Positions 10,560 to 23,100 of a stretch of DNA of 64,000 bases are shown here, piece by piece. The translations under genes were made by a program, and so were the position numbers. The notes under the pieces were generated by a model. The model was not told the origin of the DNA. It did no database searches and saw only the letters and a program-made list of their open reading frames with translations. The first letter of the stretch is position 1. Each line of letters starts with the position of its first letter. This DNA comes from Fasciola hepatica (taxonomy: Eukaryota; Platyhelminthes; Trematoda; Plagiorchiida; Fasciolidae), in the NCBI GenBank assembly GCA_948099385.1, contig CANUEZ040000028.1:1240001-1304000 (forward strand). The letters run 5' to 3'.

Positions 10560-12640
10560 GCCTAACTTGCTCCTCATTATTGCTCGATCACTACTGAATA
10601 AAACCTATACTCGGTAATAAAGTACTATCATCCTACCTCGACATCGTCGTCATAACCAAAGCCTGGCTAAGCGACCGTGTCCTATCAGGCCCAATTCCTA
10701 TTTCTGGGTACCAAGCCCTCATAGAGAATCGCAGTCCTCGTGGAGCAGGCTGCGTAACCCATACTAAAGGCAGCTTGCCTAACTTTCCTCTCTCGAATCC
10801 AACACCGAGAAAAATCCAGGACTCAACGAGTAACGGTTCTTATGGCCAACTCTCAACTCCATATTGGCTGCGTTTATGGACCACCAGTTCAAGCACCACG
10901 GACCTCGCCCACGTAGTCAACGCTTTTAACCACAGTGATCATAAAAGCTTATTCTGGAGAAGCCCGAAGCATGCCAGGTGAGTGATCAAATTTTTAGAAC
11001 TGATGGAATGGACAGACAAAATTCGTGAAAATATAGAAACTTGTATGACAAAAGTAGGATAAAAAGGCTCAGAAGAGGTAATAAAGTGGGATGAAATTAT
11101 GATAAGTGTATGATAAGTGTATGCACACCAAAGAAAATGTAGGAAGTTTAAATGAACCCAAGTGTATACTCAAGCGGATAGCCGGTGAGTTCGAAGGTCA
11201 AAGCCAAATGGGGAGCCTGACCGGTCTAGGTGGGGCATCTGGAGGCCGACTGATATGCACGAGAAAGGCTAGAAATCGGCATAAGAAACCGTGGTGGCGG
11301 GAGACGATGGAGAAAAAGTGAGGTGCACTGAAAGGGAGTGGATAGACATGAAGCATTTGTACTCTGCAGTAGATGACTGGCGGACGTGGCACAAAACAGG
11401 GAAAGATAAATGCAGGAAGTATTGTGGGTCGGATGACAGAAATGTTTTGAAAGGATTGGATACAGTAGATGTGAGGCATAGATGTAGAAAGAATGGACGC
11501 ATATCATTATGGTCAGCGGGATGATAGCGTGAGAAATGGCCGGTGAGGAACTGCAGGATGCAGATCGAATGCATCTATACTTATATGTGCAGGAGCAATA
11601 ACAAAGGAGTCCTAAAAAGAAATCATCAGTTATCGGGATGGGTAGGTAAGGGTAGATCGAGTGGTTGTAGAATCAACTTTGGAATATCGTGGTGAATTAT
11701 CTTCATGACAGGTAAACATCGCGGATCAGCGGAGAGGGAGAGAAAAAAGAATTCGGAAGCACAGACGAGACGACGACTTTGAGGAGCAGTTTATAAAAGA
11801 GGGAAGATGAAGGAAAGCATCGAAGAGAACGGGTGAGAATGGATCTAACGATTAGATTAACGTGAGTGAGACATGCGATGACGGTCGAAAATGGGAGAAG
11901 CAGTAATAAAGCGGACTTACATTATCCAGTGGAAGACAGTGGCGATGGAGATGGTCAAGCGGCCCAGGGCAAAAGTGCATACAAAGTGGTGAGAGGTACC
12001 TGGGGGTGAGACTGTCTGTGACGCAAAGATGCAGCAGCTGTGACGGCTAACTGTGTGGGAAAGAAATTCGCAAAGAGGCGCCAGAGGAATCGGGTAGTGT
12101 CAGATCAAACGAACTGAAACTGTGAGTGAAAACCGTGACGAAGATATGGTTTTAGGTTAGGTTGAAAGTGAAAGATACACAGAAAATGCCTGTGACAGTC
12201 AATGTACCAAACAGGAGATGATGGCACGGACCGGAAAGGTAGGTGAGACATAACCAGTAAGCATGTCTTGCTACAGGTGCAACACGAAAAAGGCCGAGAA
12301 GAAAGAAGCACCAGGACAGGTAAACCGGTGGATGAACACTTCGCACTACTACCCTCTTCGTCGAAACTCATTGCTGGCGATTGCAGTGCGCCTAATATCC
12401 GCTGTAACAACACTTCATCACCCAACAAAATCACGAACTTCGTTTCGACCACACGCACGGGACTCTGGGTCCTGCACGTTGTGATACCAGACAGGGAAAA
12501 TATTATAGTTAAACTGGTATTTACCATTGGCTTATCGGGCGTAATAACTATCCCCCGCCATCTCCTCCCAGGCAGTGACCATAAAATGGTACCTAGCAGA
12601 TTCACAGCCAGATCCATGGACCTCATGTGTAGCTAACCTA
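10560..12640 (+). pseudogene. Element A APE-type endonuclease, split by an insertion
   Basis: The N-terminal half, about 10570-10945, can be read in shifted frames: ARSLLNK, DIVVITKAWLSD, ISGYQALIENRSPRGAGCV and IGCVYGPPVQAP, matching element B FNSRSILNK, IILITETWLTE, IGYQTFRTQ and GCIYRPP. The catalytic Glu of T-E-T-W is Lys here. The reading breaks after NAFN and resumes at about 12331 with SKLIAGDCSAPN (element B: KFIAGDFNAPG) and ends with LPGSDHKMV, the conserved S-D-H. Nicking activity is surely lost. Confidence 0.75.
10946..12330 (+). mobile_element. AG-rich dispersed repeat inserted in element A (mirrored at 16413-17797)
   Basis: About 1.38 kb interrupting the endonuclease reading. 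It starts near TTATTCTGGAGAAGCCCGAA and GCATGCC, matching the head at 63700-63730 (TTATTTCGGAGACCACGGAG then CATGCC). It continues with TGATGGAATGGACAGA, AATAAAGTGGGATGAAA and AGTTTAAATGAAC as at 63748-63900. There is no recognisable protein, so I take it as a non-autonomous element; class unknown. A short internal tandem (GATAAGTGTAT twice, near 11100) is visible. Confidence 0.7.
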
Positions 12641-14760
12641 ACCAGCCCCCGCAGCAGATCAACTGGATAAACCTCGAGCCCATGCTTTGCTCCCTCAGCT
12701 GGGATGATTACTTCCCGAAACACTACCCACAGCTTGCTACTGACGCACTCAACGACAAGCTACATAGGTGCATGTCAGCAATCACCACCATCAGGACCGA
12801 CCGCTCGCAAGCCCGCAGCTATTACCTTAAGCGGTTGCGAAATAAACATGCAAAACCGCAGAAGATCTATAACAGAACCGCAGATTTCTCCATATCGTTC
12901 CAATTCCGCTTTTCCTGTGACCATCAGTCTTCAGACTAAGGAAATGATGAAAAAACAGGAGCTCTCGGCCTTGAATTCCATCGATGGATCTTACCAATTT
13001 GCTCGACTGCTAAGGCGAAGAAACCAGGGAGCGTCTTCTGGGTTGCTCTAATAATTTTTAGAAACAAAAGGCAAATTCAATCTCCAGTCTAAATCGCCAG
13101 GGAGTTCAATACCTTCTTCCTAGAGTCCGCGAGTAAAGGCGTCACTTCGAATCCGACCCCCAAAACCATCATCACCGATCAGGTTCTCTCTGACATAGAA
13201 TTCAGTTTGAAGAAGGTGGCTCGTCTCCTGCTGCGGGTCAAACCCTCCCCCCTTCCTGACTATGACGCCATACCCCGTCACTCTTTATTCTTTGTAATAC
13301 TGAGGTCTCCGCTATACTCATGAATCTCTATAACTTATCCCTCAAACATGGCATTTTTCGGTCCCGATGGAACACTTCAACAAGCGTCCCCATCCACAAA
13401 AAGATCCAGTGCAGGACCATTCAAATCACCGTCCTTATAACCACAAAACTCTAGCCGCCACAATGACAGAACTTTTGGCTAAACAGCGGATGTCCAATTT
13501 TCTCCTGTCCCATAACCTCATTCACAGCGGCTAACATAGCTTCCTGAAATCACATTCTTGTACCACATGCCAATTTGACTTCTTCAACCTACTGACCAGG
13601 GCCGCTGATAACGGCAAGTCTATGGCCATCAGTTATCTCGATATGACCAAAATATTCGACCTAGGTCCTCACTACCGGTTGGTAAGACAACTCCGACCCT
13701 AAGGTATCCATGGCCCACCTTCATCGTGGACCACTTCTTACCTGTCGGACCTAACCCAGGCTGTACTTGGTAATGGCCTCCTATAGCAATTAGTGCCTGT
13801 CCCTAGTGGAGTTATACAAGGAGATGTACTTGGTCCGCTACTTTTCTCACTTTATATTGACGAAGTTTTTCCGGTTGTGCAGCACGATATCCCTTTTCTT
13901 TTCATCGATGACGTAAAAATTATCTATAAGTTGCAACATCAAGGTTTGAGCACAGCGTTTTCTGACACAGATTATGAACTCAAGGTACTCGATCAATGGT
14001 GCACTTCATGTCAGATGTGATTCTCGATTTCCAAGAGCTTCTACACAACCTGCAGACGTGGAGTCCCTCCAAGAACGCTGTCAGTGAATCAAGAGCCCAT
14101 CACCACAGGCTCATTAGTGAGGGATGTTGAGCTTCGATACACCAACAATCTGCAACACTCGGAACATGACTCGTCCCATAAGACCAGGGCCAGACAGGTA
14201 ATAGGCCCATGTCTCAGGTCATTTAAAACAGAACAGTTCTCTCCCCACATATCAACCCAATGCAATACCCCATCTGGAAAGCCGCCCCAGTATTTTCCCT
14301 GGAAAGTCTAAAACGGATAGGATACGCCTTGAGAAAGTCCGGCGCAAGTTCACCAAGAAGCTGATAGGATACACTTATCCACATTGACATAAAGAGCAAA
14401 GCACTTTACTAAAATATGACCCCCTATGGGTGAGACATGTTACGCCTAACTTATGTTTTTTATATAGGCTTATTCATCGCTCTGAGGTAACTCCTACAAA
14501 TTCTGTACAGTTGATCCTACCCTCATCCTACCCTCCAGAGCACAGGGACTTCACTCTGACCATCGCACAGTTGAGGCTTGCAATAAGATCTGATTTCTCT
14601 TTTATCAACTGCTCAAAGCTTTGGAATAAGTTGCTCCTAACTATTTGCAAATTTGCGTCAATAGCCCAGCCTGACCATACCCTTAAATCCCAACTTACCC
14701 TTAGTTACCTGCTGTCTTCGATTAACACCGGTATATACGAGGATCTAGCCCATGAAGAAG
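12640..14760 (+). pseudogene. Element A reverse transcriptase and C-terminal domain
   Basis: The linker at 12680-12860 (LSWDDYFPKHYPQLATDALN) parallels element B KKWDEFFLTANPQFAADLLY. RT motifs follow in broken frames: VARLLLRVKPSPLPDYDAIP near 13215, HNLIHSG-stop-HSFLKSHSCTT, CQFDFFNLLTRAADNGKS, SYLDMTKIFDLGPHYRL, VIQGDVLGPLLFSLYIDEVF and PFLFIDDVKIIYK. The catalytic F-A-D-D is F-I-D-D here. The stop TAA at 13532-13534 is CAA in the right arm. The C-terminal part to 14774 keeps LCFLYRLIHRSEVTP and INCSKLWNKLLLTIC, as in element B KYATLWNKLP. Confidence 0.8.
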
Positions 14761-15127
14761 GCACTGACCTTTAGTACCCCAACTTTCGTCTCCTCTTTTC
14801 TCTCCCACCGCTCGAAAACCGGTACCATTACTAGGATCATAGCCCTTTTGTCCCAAAACTTCCGCTTCTCGCCTAATTACCGAAGCCTGGCTAACTACGT
14901 CCATACACCTCTTTCACACGCACTCCATACAGTCTACATTGCGGTAGGATGCAGTCTGCGGCGTTTGTAACTAAAACCAGTTAGACGCCTGCCGGTTTTC
15001 GTGACGGCAAACAATACCCACTTTCACCTACGGTCACCCAGTCCCGTTTTGTTTAATTCAAAGGTCGATCTCCACAACTTTGGATTTTAGCCCCAATTTT
15101 CCCCCAAGCATCTAATAAATCATTGGT
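13616..15127. other. Spacer of the giant inverted repeat
   Basis: 1,512 bp present once. Bases 13616-14760 continue element A from the left arm (second half of RT and the C-terminal domain, plus strand). From about 14775 to 15127 I see no gene; this holds the true downstream flank or the breakpoint filler next to the right arm. Confidence 0.85.
14775..15127. other. Spacer tail, no gene recognised
   Basis: Follows element A's last stop. Contains a weak open frame (14752-14970) without family likeness. Possibly element A 3' UTR followed by the rearrangement junction. No poly(A) or simple-repeat tail marks the element end. Confidence 0.4.
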
Positions 15128-18100
15128 GCCGTTATCAGCAGCCCTGGTCAGTAGGTTGAAGAAGTCAAATTGGCATGTGGTACAAGAATGTGATTTCAGG
15201 AAGCTATGTTGGCCGCTGTGAATGAGGTTATGTGACAGGAGAAAATTGGACATCCGCTGTTTAGCCAAAAGTTCTGTCATTGTGGCGGCTAGAGTTTTGT
15301 GGTTATAAGGACGGTGATTTGAATGGTCCTGCACTGGATCTTTTTGTGGATGGGGACGCTTGTTGAAGTGTTCCATCGGGACCGAAAAATGCCATGTTTG
15401 AGGGATAAGTTATAGAGATTCATGAGTATAGCGGAGACCTCAGTATTACAAAGAATAAAGAGTGACGGGGTATGGCGTCATAGTCAGGAAGGGGGGAGGG
15501 TTTGACCCGCAGCAGGAGACGAGCCACCTTCTTCAAACTGAATTCTATGTCAGAGAGAACCTGATCGGTGATGATGGTTTTGGGGGTCGGATTCGAAGTG
15601 ACGCCTTTACTCGCGGACTCTAGGAAGAAGGTATTGAACTCCCTGGCGATTTAGACTGGAGATTGAATTTGCCTTTTGTTTCTAAAAATTATTAGAGCAA
15701 CCCAGAAGACGCTCCCTGGTTTCTTCGCCTTAGCAGTCGAGCAAATTGGTAAGATCCATCGATGGAATTCAAGGCCGAGAGCTCCTGTTTTTTCATCATT
15801 TCCTTAGTCTGAAGACTGATGGTCACAGGAAAAGCGGAATTGGAACGATATGGAGAAATCTGCGGTTCTGTTATAGATCTTCTGCGGTTTTGCATGTTTA
15901 TTTCGCAACCGCTTAAGGTAATAGCTGCGGGCTTGCGAGCGGTCGGTCCTGATGGTGGTGATTGCTGACATGCACCTATGTAGCTTGTCGTTGAGTGCGT
16001 CAGTAGCAAGCTGTGGGTAGTGTTTCGGGAAGTAATCATCCCAGCTGAGGGAGCAAAGCATGGGCTCGAGGTTTATCCAGTTGATCTGCTGCGGGGGCTG
16101 GTTAGGTTAGCTACACATGAGGTCCATGGATCTGGCTGTGAATCTGCTAGGTACCATTTTATGGTCACTGCCTGGGAGGAGATGGCGGGGGATAGTTATT
16201 ACGCCCGATAAGCCAATGGTAAATACCAGTTTAACTATAATATTTTCCCTGTCTGGTATCACAACGTGCAGGACCCAGAGTCCCGTGCGTGTGGTCGAAA
16301 CGAAGTTCGTGATTTTGTTGGGTGATGAAGTGTTGTTACAGCGGATATTAGGCGCACTGCAATCGCCAGCAATGAGTTTCGACGAAGAGGGTAGTAGTGC
16401 GAAGTGTTCATCCACCGGTTTACCTGTCCTGGTGCTTCTTTCTTCTCGGCCTTTTTCGTGTTGCACCTGTAGCAAGACATGCTTACTGGTTATGTCTCAC
16501 CTACCTTTCCGGTCCGTGCCATCATCTCCTGTTTGGTACATTGACTGTCACAGGCATTTTCTGTGTATCTTTCACTTTCAACCTAACCTAAAACCATATC
16601 TTCGTCACGGTTTTCACTCACAGTTTCAGTTCGTTTGATCTGACACTACCCGATTCCTCTGGCGCCTCTTTGCGAATTTCTTTCCCACACAGTTAGCCGT
16701 CACAGCTGCTGCATCTTTGCGTCACAGACAGTCTCACCCCCAGGTACCTCTCACCACTTTGTATGCACTTTTGCCCTGGGCCGCTTGACCATCTCCATCG
16801 CCACTGTCTTCCACTGGATAATGTAAGTCCGCTTTATTACTGCTTCTCCCATTTTCGACCGTCATCGCATGTCTCACTCACGTTAATCTAATCGTTAGAT
16901 CCATTCTCACCCGTTCTCTTCGATGCTTTCCTTCATCTTCCCTCTTTTATAAACTGCTCCTCAAAGTCGTCGTCTCGTCTGTGCTTCCGAATTCTTTTTT
17001 CTCTCCCTCTCCGCTGATCCGCGATGTTTACCTGTCATGAAGATAATTCACCACGATATTCCAAAGTTGATTCTACAACCACTCGATCTACCCTTACCTA
17101 CCCATCCCGATAACTGATGATTTCTTTTTAGGACTCCTTTGTTATTGCTCCTGCACATATAAGTATAGATGCATTCGATCTGCATCCTGCAGTTCCTCAC
17201 CGGCCATTTCTCACGCTATCATCCCGCTGACCATAATGATATGCGTCCATTCTTTCTACATCTATGCCTCACATCTACTGTATCCAATCCTTTCAAAACA
17301 TTTCTGTCATCCGACCCACAATACTTCCTGCATTTATCTTTCACTGTTTTGTGCCACGTCCGCCAGTCATCTACTGCAGAGTACAAATGCTTCATGTCTA
17401 TCCACTCCCTTTCAGTGCACCTCACTTTTTCTCCATCGTCTCCCGCCACCACGGTTTCTTATGCCGATTTCTAGCCTTTCTCGTGCATATCAGTCGGCCT
17501 CCAGATGCCCCACCTAGACCGGTCAGGCTCCCCATTTGGCTTTGACCTTCGAACTCACCGGCTATCCGCTTGAGTATACACTTGGGTTCATTTAAACTTC
17601 CTACATTTTCTTTGGTGTGCATACACTTATCATACACTTATCATAATTTCATCCCACTTTATTACCTCTTCTGAGCCTTTTTATCCTACTTTTGTCATAC
17701 AAGTTTCTATATTTTCACGAATTTTGTCTGTCCATTCCATCAGTTCTAAAAATTTGATCACTCACCTGGCATGCTTCGGGCTTCTCCAGAATAAGCTTTT
17801 ATGATCACTGTGGTTAAAAGCGTTGACTACGTGGGCGAGGTCCGTGGTGCTTGAACTGGTGGTCCATAAACGCAGCCAATATGGAGTTGAGAGTTGGCCA
17901 TAAGAACCGTTACTCGTTGAGTCCTGGATTTTTCTCGGTGTTGGATTCGAGAGAGGAAAGTTAGGCAAGCTGCCTTTAGTATGGGTTACGCAGCCTGCTC
18001 CACGAGGACTGCGATTCTCTATGAGGGCTTGGTACCCAGAAATAGGAATTGGGCCTGATAGGACACGGTCGCTTAGCCAGGCTTTGGTTATGACGACGAT

Positions 18101-20183
18101 GTCGAGGTAGGATGATAGTACTTTATTACCGAGTATAGGTTTTATTCAGTAGTGATCGAGCAATAATGAGGAGCAAGTTAGGCGCAGCTGCATCGTCGGG
18201 CGTAGCTGGTCAACATCATCAAGATGGCAAGCATTGGGAAATGGGCACATAACTTCAGGGTTTTCATGTATAGGAGCGATGGAGTCTAAATTACAATTAG
18301 AAGTGAGGAGTCGGCAGAGCGAAGCAAGGGTTTTTGATAAGCGGGTGAGGCTCCGTCACTGGGATGCCTTCAGATAAATGTGGTCATTTGTGGAGGTGGG
18401 ATTTCCGGGGTGGATGGAGTAGCCAGGTGGGGTATTGGAAGTTGACTTAACGGGCAGTGGCAGGCGGGATGGTAGAAGGTACTAGTGACTAGGTTCAACG
18501 GGATACATAATTGGCTGATGGTTACCTCTCGGCCATGACCGAACAATTAACCGTGGTTGGTTGCGCTGGCCCGTTTTGTGTTCGGGAAAAACTGTGTATT
18601 TCGAGAATCAGGGCCTTTGTTTTCATTCAGCTGGGGGTTATTTGAATGAGTCGCTGGGATTTGGGGAAACTGGGTACATAGGTTTGGCAGAGAGTGCTGG
18701 CATTCAGCCAGACGGTTGGAACACTGTTTTGACGTACTCAAAGGATATGGTAATTTTGTTCCCGATGCATGGTGATGCATTGCTTGGCGGCCGTTATGGC
18801 CTCTATAACAATGCGGAGTTGGCAGAACCTTGTCGACCAGTCGAGATACCACGCTCATACAGCGAGGCGGAGTTGGCTGCTTTATTACGACTCATGGTGG
18901 TGTCCTGCTTGCCGGTATGCACGGATTAATTTGGATATACTTCGAGTTCCTGGTGGAGGTTCCAGACGGGGCTCTGGGAAAACCGACGGGGGAATTACGG
19001 CGGTAGTCGGAATAGATGAAGCTGTGAGGGCGCAGAATTCTGTTGGTTGATCGACCGCTTGAATTTGTAGTAGATCATGGCATTTATGAACGGTTTGTGT
19101 CCGCAAGACTGTGTGACGTGAGTTGGGGCGGGGTGGACTGTTGGCAACAGACTTGCCCGGAGTCTTCCTCGGTGTTGAGATAGTGTGCAGAAGGTTGCCG
19201 TGAGCAGCAGCAAGCCCGAATGCACGGGACTTCAGTGGCTCTGGGCTCACAGTTATTTGGGCATTGGTATCGTTGCTATTTGTGGAAGCGGAGGTTGGTG
19301 GTAGAAGGCAGGGCTGTTTACTAGGAGGGCGTACTGGAGGAGGGGTGGTAGTCAGGTTCAGGTCAACTGGCGTAGTGCAGACTACTGAGGATATTCGTGT
19401 TGTGGAGTTGCTCAACGGGCTGTGGGGTTCCTGGGAGACTGATGTTTCAGCCATAGTTTTGCGCTGGTGACGCTGAGGTACTTTTCATTCATCGAATCAA
19501 CTCTATTTGAAGGGCCGTTTTATCCGGTAATATTCCGGTTGTTCTAAATAGGGTGGAGTTAGAAATGATTTGCCAACGGCCTGTAAATTCCCTAGCTGTT
19601 ATTTTTTCGGTAAACTGGAACTTCAAAGGACATTCTTTGCGTTGTGACCTTTTGCGCAGCAGCGTGCAATAGAACCTGCAGTGTGCCATGTTGTAAGCAT
19701 TCAGTATGACAAGTTTCTTCGACGGCAGGAGCAACCGGTCAGGAAAGTTGAAGACTATAGCTTTTTTGGCGTTGGCCTTTTGCTCATGAATTTCGGCAGC
19801 TGCTGAGTCCAAGGAAAGGCCCGCCATGGTTAGGCCCTGGTTCCATTATACTGGATATCTGGGATATCTTTAGTGGAACATCATCGATTCACTGGGTCTG
19901 CTTATGTAGGTCCTCCACCTTTCTTTCCACTCCGTTGATCTCCCTGTTGGCCGCACCATAAACAATAACGAGAGTTACTGAGCATGGGTGGACAACTGGC
20001 CGAGGTGGTATGTTCCCAGTTTATCTAAGCCTGACAGTACTAGTTGCTTGATTCGTACCCGAGACCTTAGCACGCTTATGGAGTGTCTTTGGAGCTTCCG
20101 TAGGTAGTTCAGGAGATAGTGTGATGAAAGTGGAAAAATTGTGGGTCAGTATATTGAACTTTCCCAGAGTGTGAAACCAAGTT
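15128..20183 (-). mobile_element. LINE element A, right-arm copy, cut off inside the RT
   Basis: Mirror image of 8560-13615. It holds ORF1, the split endonuclease with the same AG-rich insertion (16413-17797) and the first part of RT. Reading stops at 15128, just after LLTRAADNG; the next bases (towards 15050) give no LINE homology. This places a rearrangement breakpoint inside the RT domain. Confidence 0.85.
18885..19454 (-). pseudogene. Element A ORF1 C-terminal, proline-rich frame in the right arm (189 codons, uninterrupted)
   Basis: Right-arm copy of 9289-9858, starting MAETSVSQEPHSPLSN. Ser-, Pro- and Thr-rich low-complexity linker as in the ORF1 tail of element B. It is open only because TGC (Cys) stands where the left arm has TGA. 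It lacks the RNA-binding domain, which lies in another frame at 19489-19827, so it is still a relic. Confidence 0.6.
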
Positions 20184-23100
20184 GAATATTTGGGTATTTT
20201 TTCCAAGGATTTTCAGCTGGATTACAGACGGTTATAAGGTTTGTATATATAAAAGCCAAACACAACTTAAGATGAATAGGGGCACGGTGTAGGGCAGCTC
20301 GAGGCTGTCCCGCAGGAAAAAGGTAATTAAACAAGCGCGCAAGTAGGAAGGCAAGGGATGGGAGACATGTGCTTCCATGCGCCAACAAGGAAGAGCAGTC
20401 CACGCATGGCCAGATCGATCGGTCAGTACTGTTTATTGTGAAGCATAAACTAAGTTCAGTACCAAGAAGGAGCGTATCCGTGCATGACAGCGATATCGAT
20501 TGGTTCTTCCCCTAGTGTTCGTGATCTTCTTAGAGTTCGACATGCGCAAAGGGCGCGAGGAAGACAAGCCCCGAATTTGAAGCTGTCGAGCAAGTGCAGT
20601 TCAGTACGACTAGCCTTGTGACGTTGAACCAAGCTGTTTATGAAATTCCCATTCGGAAGTTTCTGATCCCAATTTAGTTTTTCCTTTTCCAGTCGTATAC
20701 CGACATCAGTTTTGTCCTTCTCTTTTTACCTTTGATTTATCTTTTCTGGCCTACTGCTTTTCACATTTTTCCATGTATGCGGTTTTACTTTGGGTTGGTT
20801 CTCTACTCAATAGGCCCTCGACTTTTACATTTTAATAACACTACCAGTCTGCTTGCCTTGATTTGATCTAGTCCTAAATGCCTCATCCCTGTCGTTCCAT
20901 ATGTGCCCAAGCCTTGTTTTTGTGTGTCCCTGGTTTTCGCACCACTTTCCCTGTCGAACTTCTCTTCCGTGCTACGCTAGAGATCTTTGGCTTCCACGCC
21001 AATACTACGCCGCGTCTGCATGGTCGTCTGGTTTGGGCTTGTGTGCAGTCTCCTCCGTCAATGTGTAAACCTCCGGCTCGTTCGTCGGAAGAATGAGTTA
21101 CACAGGTTTCTCCACTGGCTGGTATTTTTCTACTATAAAAAGTGCTTTCACCTTTTACCGGTGACTCTGTGTCGTATCCATCGAAATGCGCTGATTTCGG
21201 CCCACTCGAGCGATTGACATTCCTTCGCCACTCATTGTAATTGGATCGCACCAAAACCCGCGATGCTATTAACGTCATAATGATCGTTCCTAGTGCAAAT
21301 CTAGACCACCGACACTCTTTTATACTTGCGGGTTTCGAGGTCGTGTCCTACGAGTCACAAGATCACTGAAGAATGGTTCGTTTGCAAGCCTAACGAACAG
21401 CATCTAGGTTCGACAATTGCAAAACGGGTCACTTTGGGATACCGTCAAGCAAAAAATGGGCGCTGCTGTCAAGCTAAAGGCAGCCAAAACTGTGCTAAGC
21501 ATTCCATAATACGGCAGGTTCTCAAAAAGCAAACATCAAACAAAAACAAACCTAGGCTTACCCGGAAACTCGTCTCACCCTTTGTTCTCAATCCAGAAGA
21601 AGTTGCACAGTAAGTTTCGAGGGAAACAGGAAAATTTCCGATCTATTCTTGGAGAGAACAAGGAACAGGATGTGGCAACTGCCCCGCCGCAGCCTAGCAC
21701 TTTACTAGGCTCACATATTTTCTGGAAGACTTCGGAATACATTCTGGCAATTAATATCCCGACCAAGATCAAGAAAGCCTTTTGCTGCCTCGAAGACCCT
21801 CACTATGTCCCCTCGTGGTCTCTTGCCTTCCGAGGTCCTGGAGGCTTTACTCGTCCTTCCTGCCTATGGTCCCCCCGACCATACCAGCCGAAAGACACTT
21901 CATTTTCTCCAAACAGGTGGCGTCCTAATTGTAAGAGGTTGACCATGCTTGTATGCGTATGTTCTCTAGGAGGCAAAAATTCAAATACACACTGGCTCGA
22001 AAATCTTTGGTTTTGGGTATAACGATGCAGACTTCAATCTGAAGGGCCCATCGCATGCATTTTGTGCTGCTGCTGCACAATAGCCCAACCCCCAAAAATC
22101 GAATTTACCAAGGTTCTTAGGTATTCGACCCTGTTTACAGCATCCATGATGAATTGGCTTTGTTCGTGTGTGGCCGTCAGCGTTGTCCCTAGCCGTGACA
22201 ACAAGTGCCTTTCCCTGGAATTAAGAGGTGAGTTTCTCTTGTGGGCCCAGTTTAGAACGACAAATGTGCCTCTGCTGAAGTCCTCTCACCTGTGAGCCAC
22301 CTCTGAGCTTGCATTACCTGTAAAACGAGCCGGGTGACTGTAAAACTGAGGATTATTCGTTTGGCAGTGGAAGACACAGCAGTAGGCCCAGTTTGGATAC
22401 TGCGCTTCTCCACTGGTGACGTCTTTAGAATTAGAGTTCCAGTCACCTACTTCACCGTAAAAAGTCTACTATTGAAGAAGCCGTCAAGCCACCTTTGAAT
22501 CGCTCCACTTGTACCAAGTGACCCCAGCTCTGGTGGCGGAAGCCGATGCTTCACAGACTCAAGTGCCTCGCTGAAATAAAGGCAACATACTTGCACTTGT
22601 TTACCTTCATCCGCTCTGCCACGGGCTTCTGGGAACCATAAGAGGTTGATCAGGCGACACTTATTTATGAGACATCCACTTTGAGCTCGGTAAAGCAAAC
22701 ATTCCTATTAGAAGCTGAGAGACGTGCGACTGGATGGTCATATGTAGCACTTTGCGCAGGATGCTGGTGGGGCTAAATAATCTCCAGCTGCCTATCTCCG
22801 AGAGGGCTCTCCGGGTATGCATAGTCATGACTACTGCTATTTCTAGTATTGTGACCGCCCTCCATAATCCACTTTGGTTTTATGTGTGGTTTACTCTGCA
22901 AAGGATAAGGTATTAGCCAGCGGCTCTATGATGGCAAGATGTAATAGTGGTTTGTTTCGGGAGGGCCGGAACTTGCTTGTGTGTATGATCACATGATGCT
23001 TGCAATGACGAGGTTGAGTTGATGAATCAAACTGGAATAACTGCGGGCAAGCTTGAAGAGTACGGACAAAAACATGAACTGACTGGATGGTGGTAGGGGC

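Larger units (their letters stand above)
4559..13615 (+). repeat. Left arm of a giant inverted repeat (9,057 bp)
   Basis: Every position x here matches the reverse complement at 28743 minus x, from 4559/24184 to 13615/15128. I checked this through many paired open frames with identical lengths. Differences I could see are about a dozen substitutions (for example near 4630, 4888, 5080, 5167, 7708, 7846, 9349, 9365, 9724, 11400, 13532) and two homopolymer indels near 7250 and 7290 that cancel. Identity is therefore about 99.8 percent. Outside the two ends the likeness stops abruptly. Confidence 0.95.
8560..14760 (+). mobile_element. LINE element A (CR1/Jockey-like non-LTR retrotransposon), degenerate, with an insertion
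   Basis: A relative of element B (42.5-47.6 kb), in the same order: ORF1 RNA-binding-like domain, proline-rich region, APE endonuclease, linker, reverse transcriptase, C-terminal domain. It has many stops and frameshifts, and its endonuclease is split by the AG-rich repeat at 10946-12330. The RT half past 13615 lies in the unique spacer. I could not define target-site duplications. Confidence 0.85.

Noticed and set aside
11198..11574. Several overlapping frames of about 90-100 codons on both strands (mirrored at 17169-17545)
   Set aside because: They lie in the AG-rich non-coding insertion, overlap each other in all phases and share no known motif.
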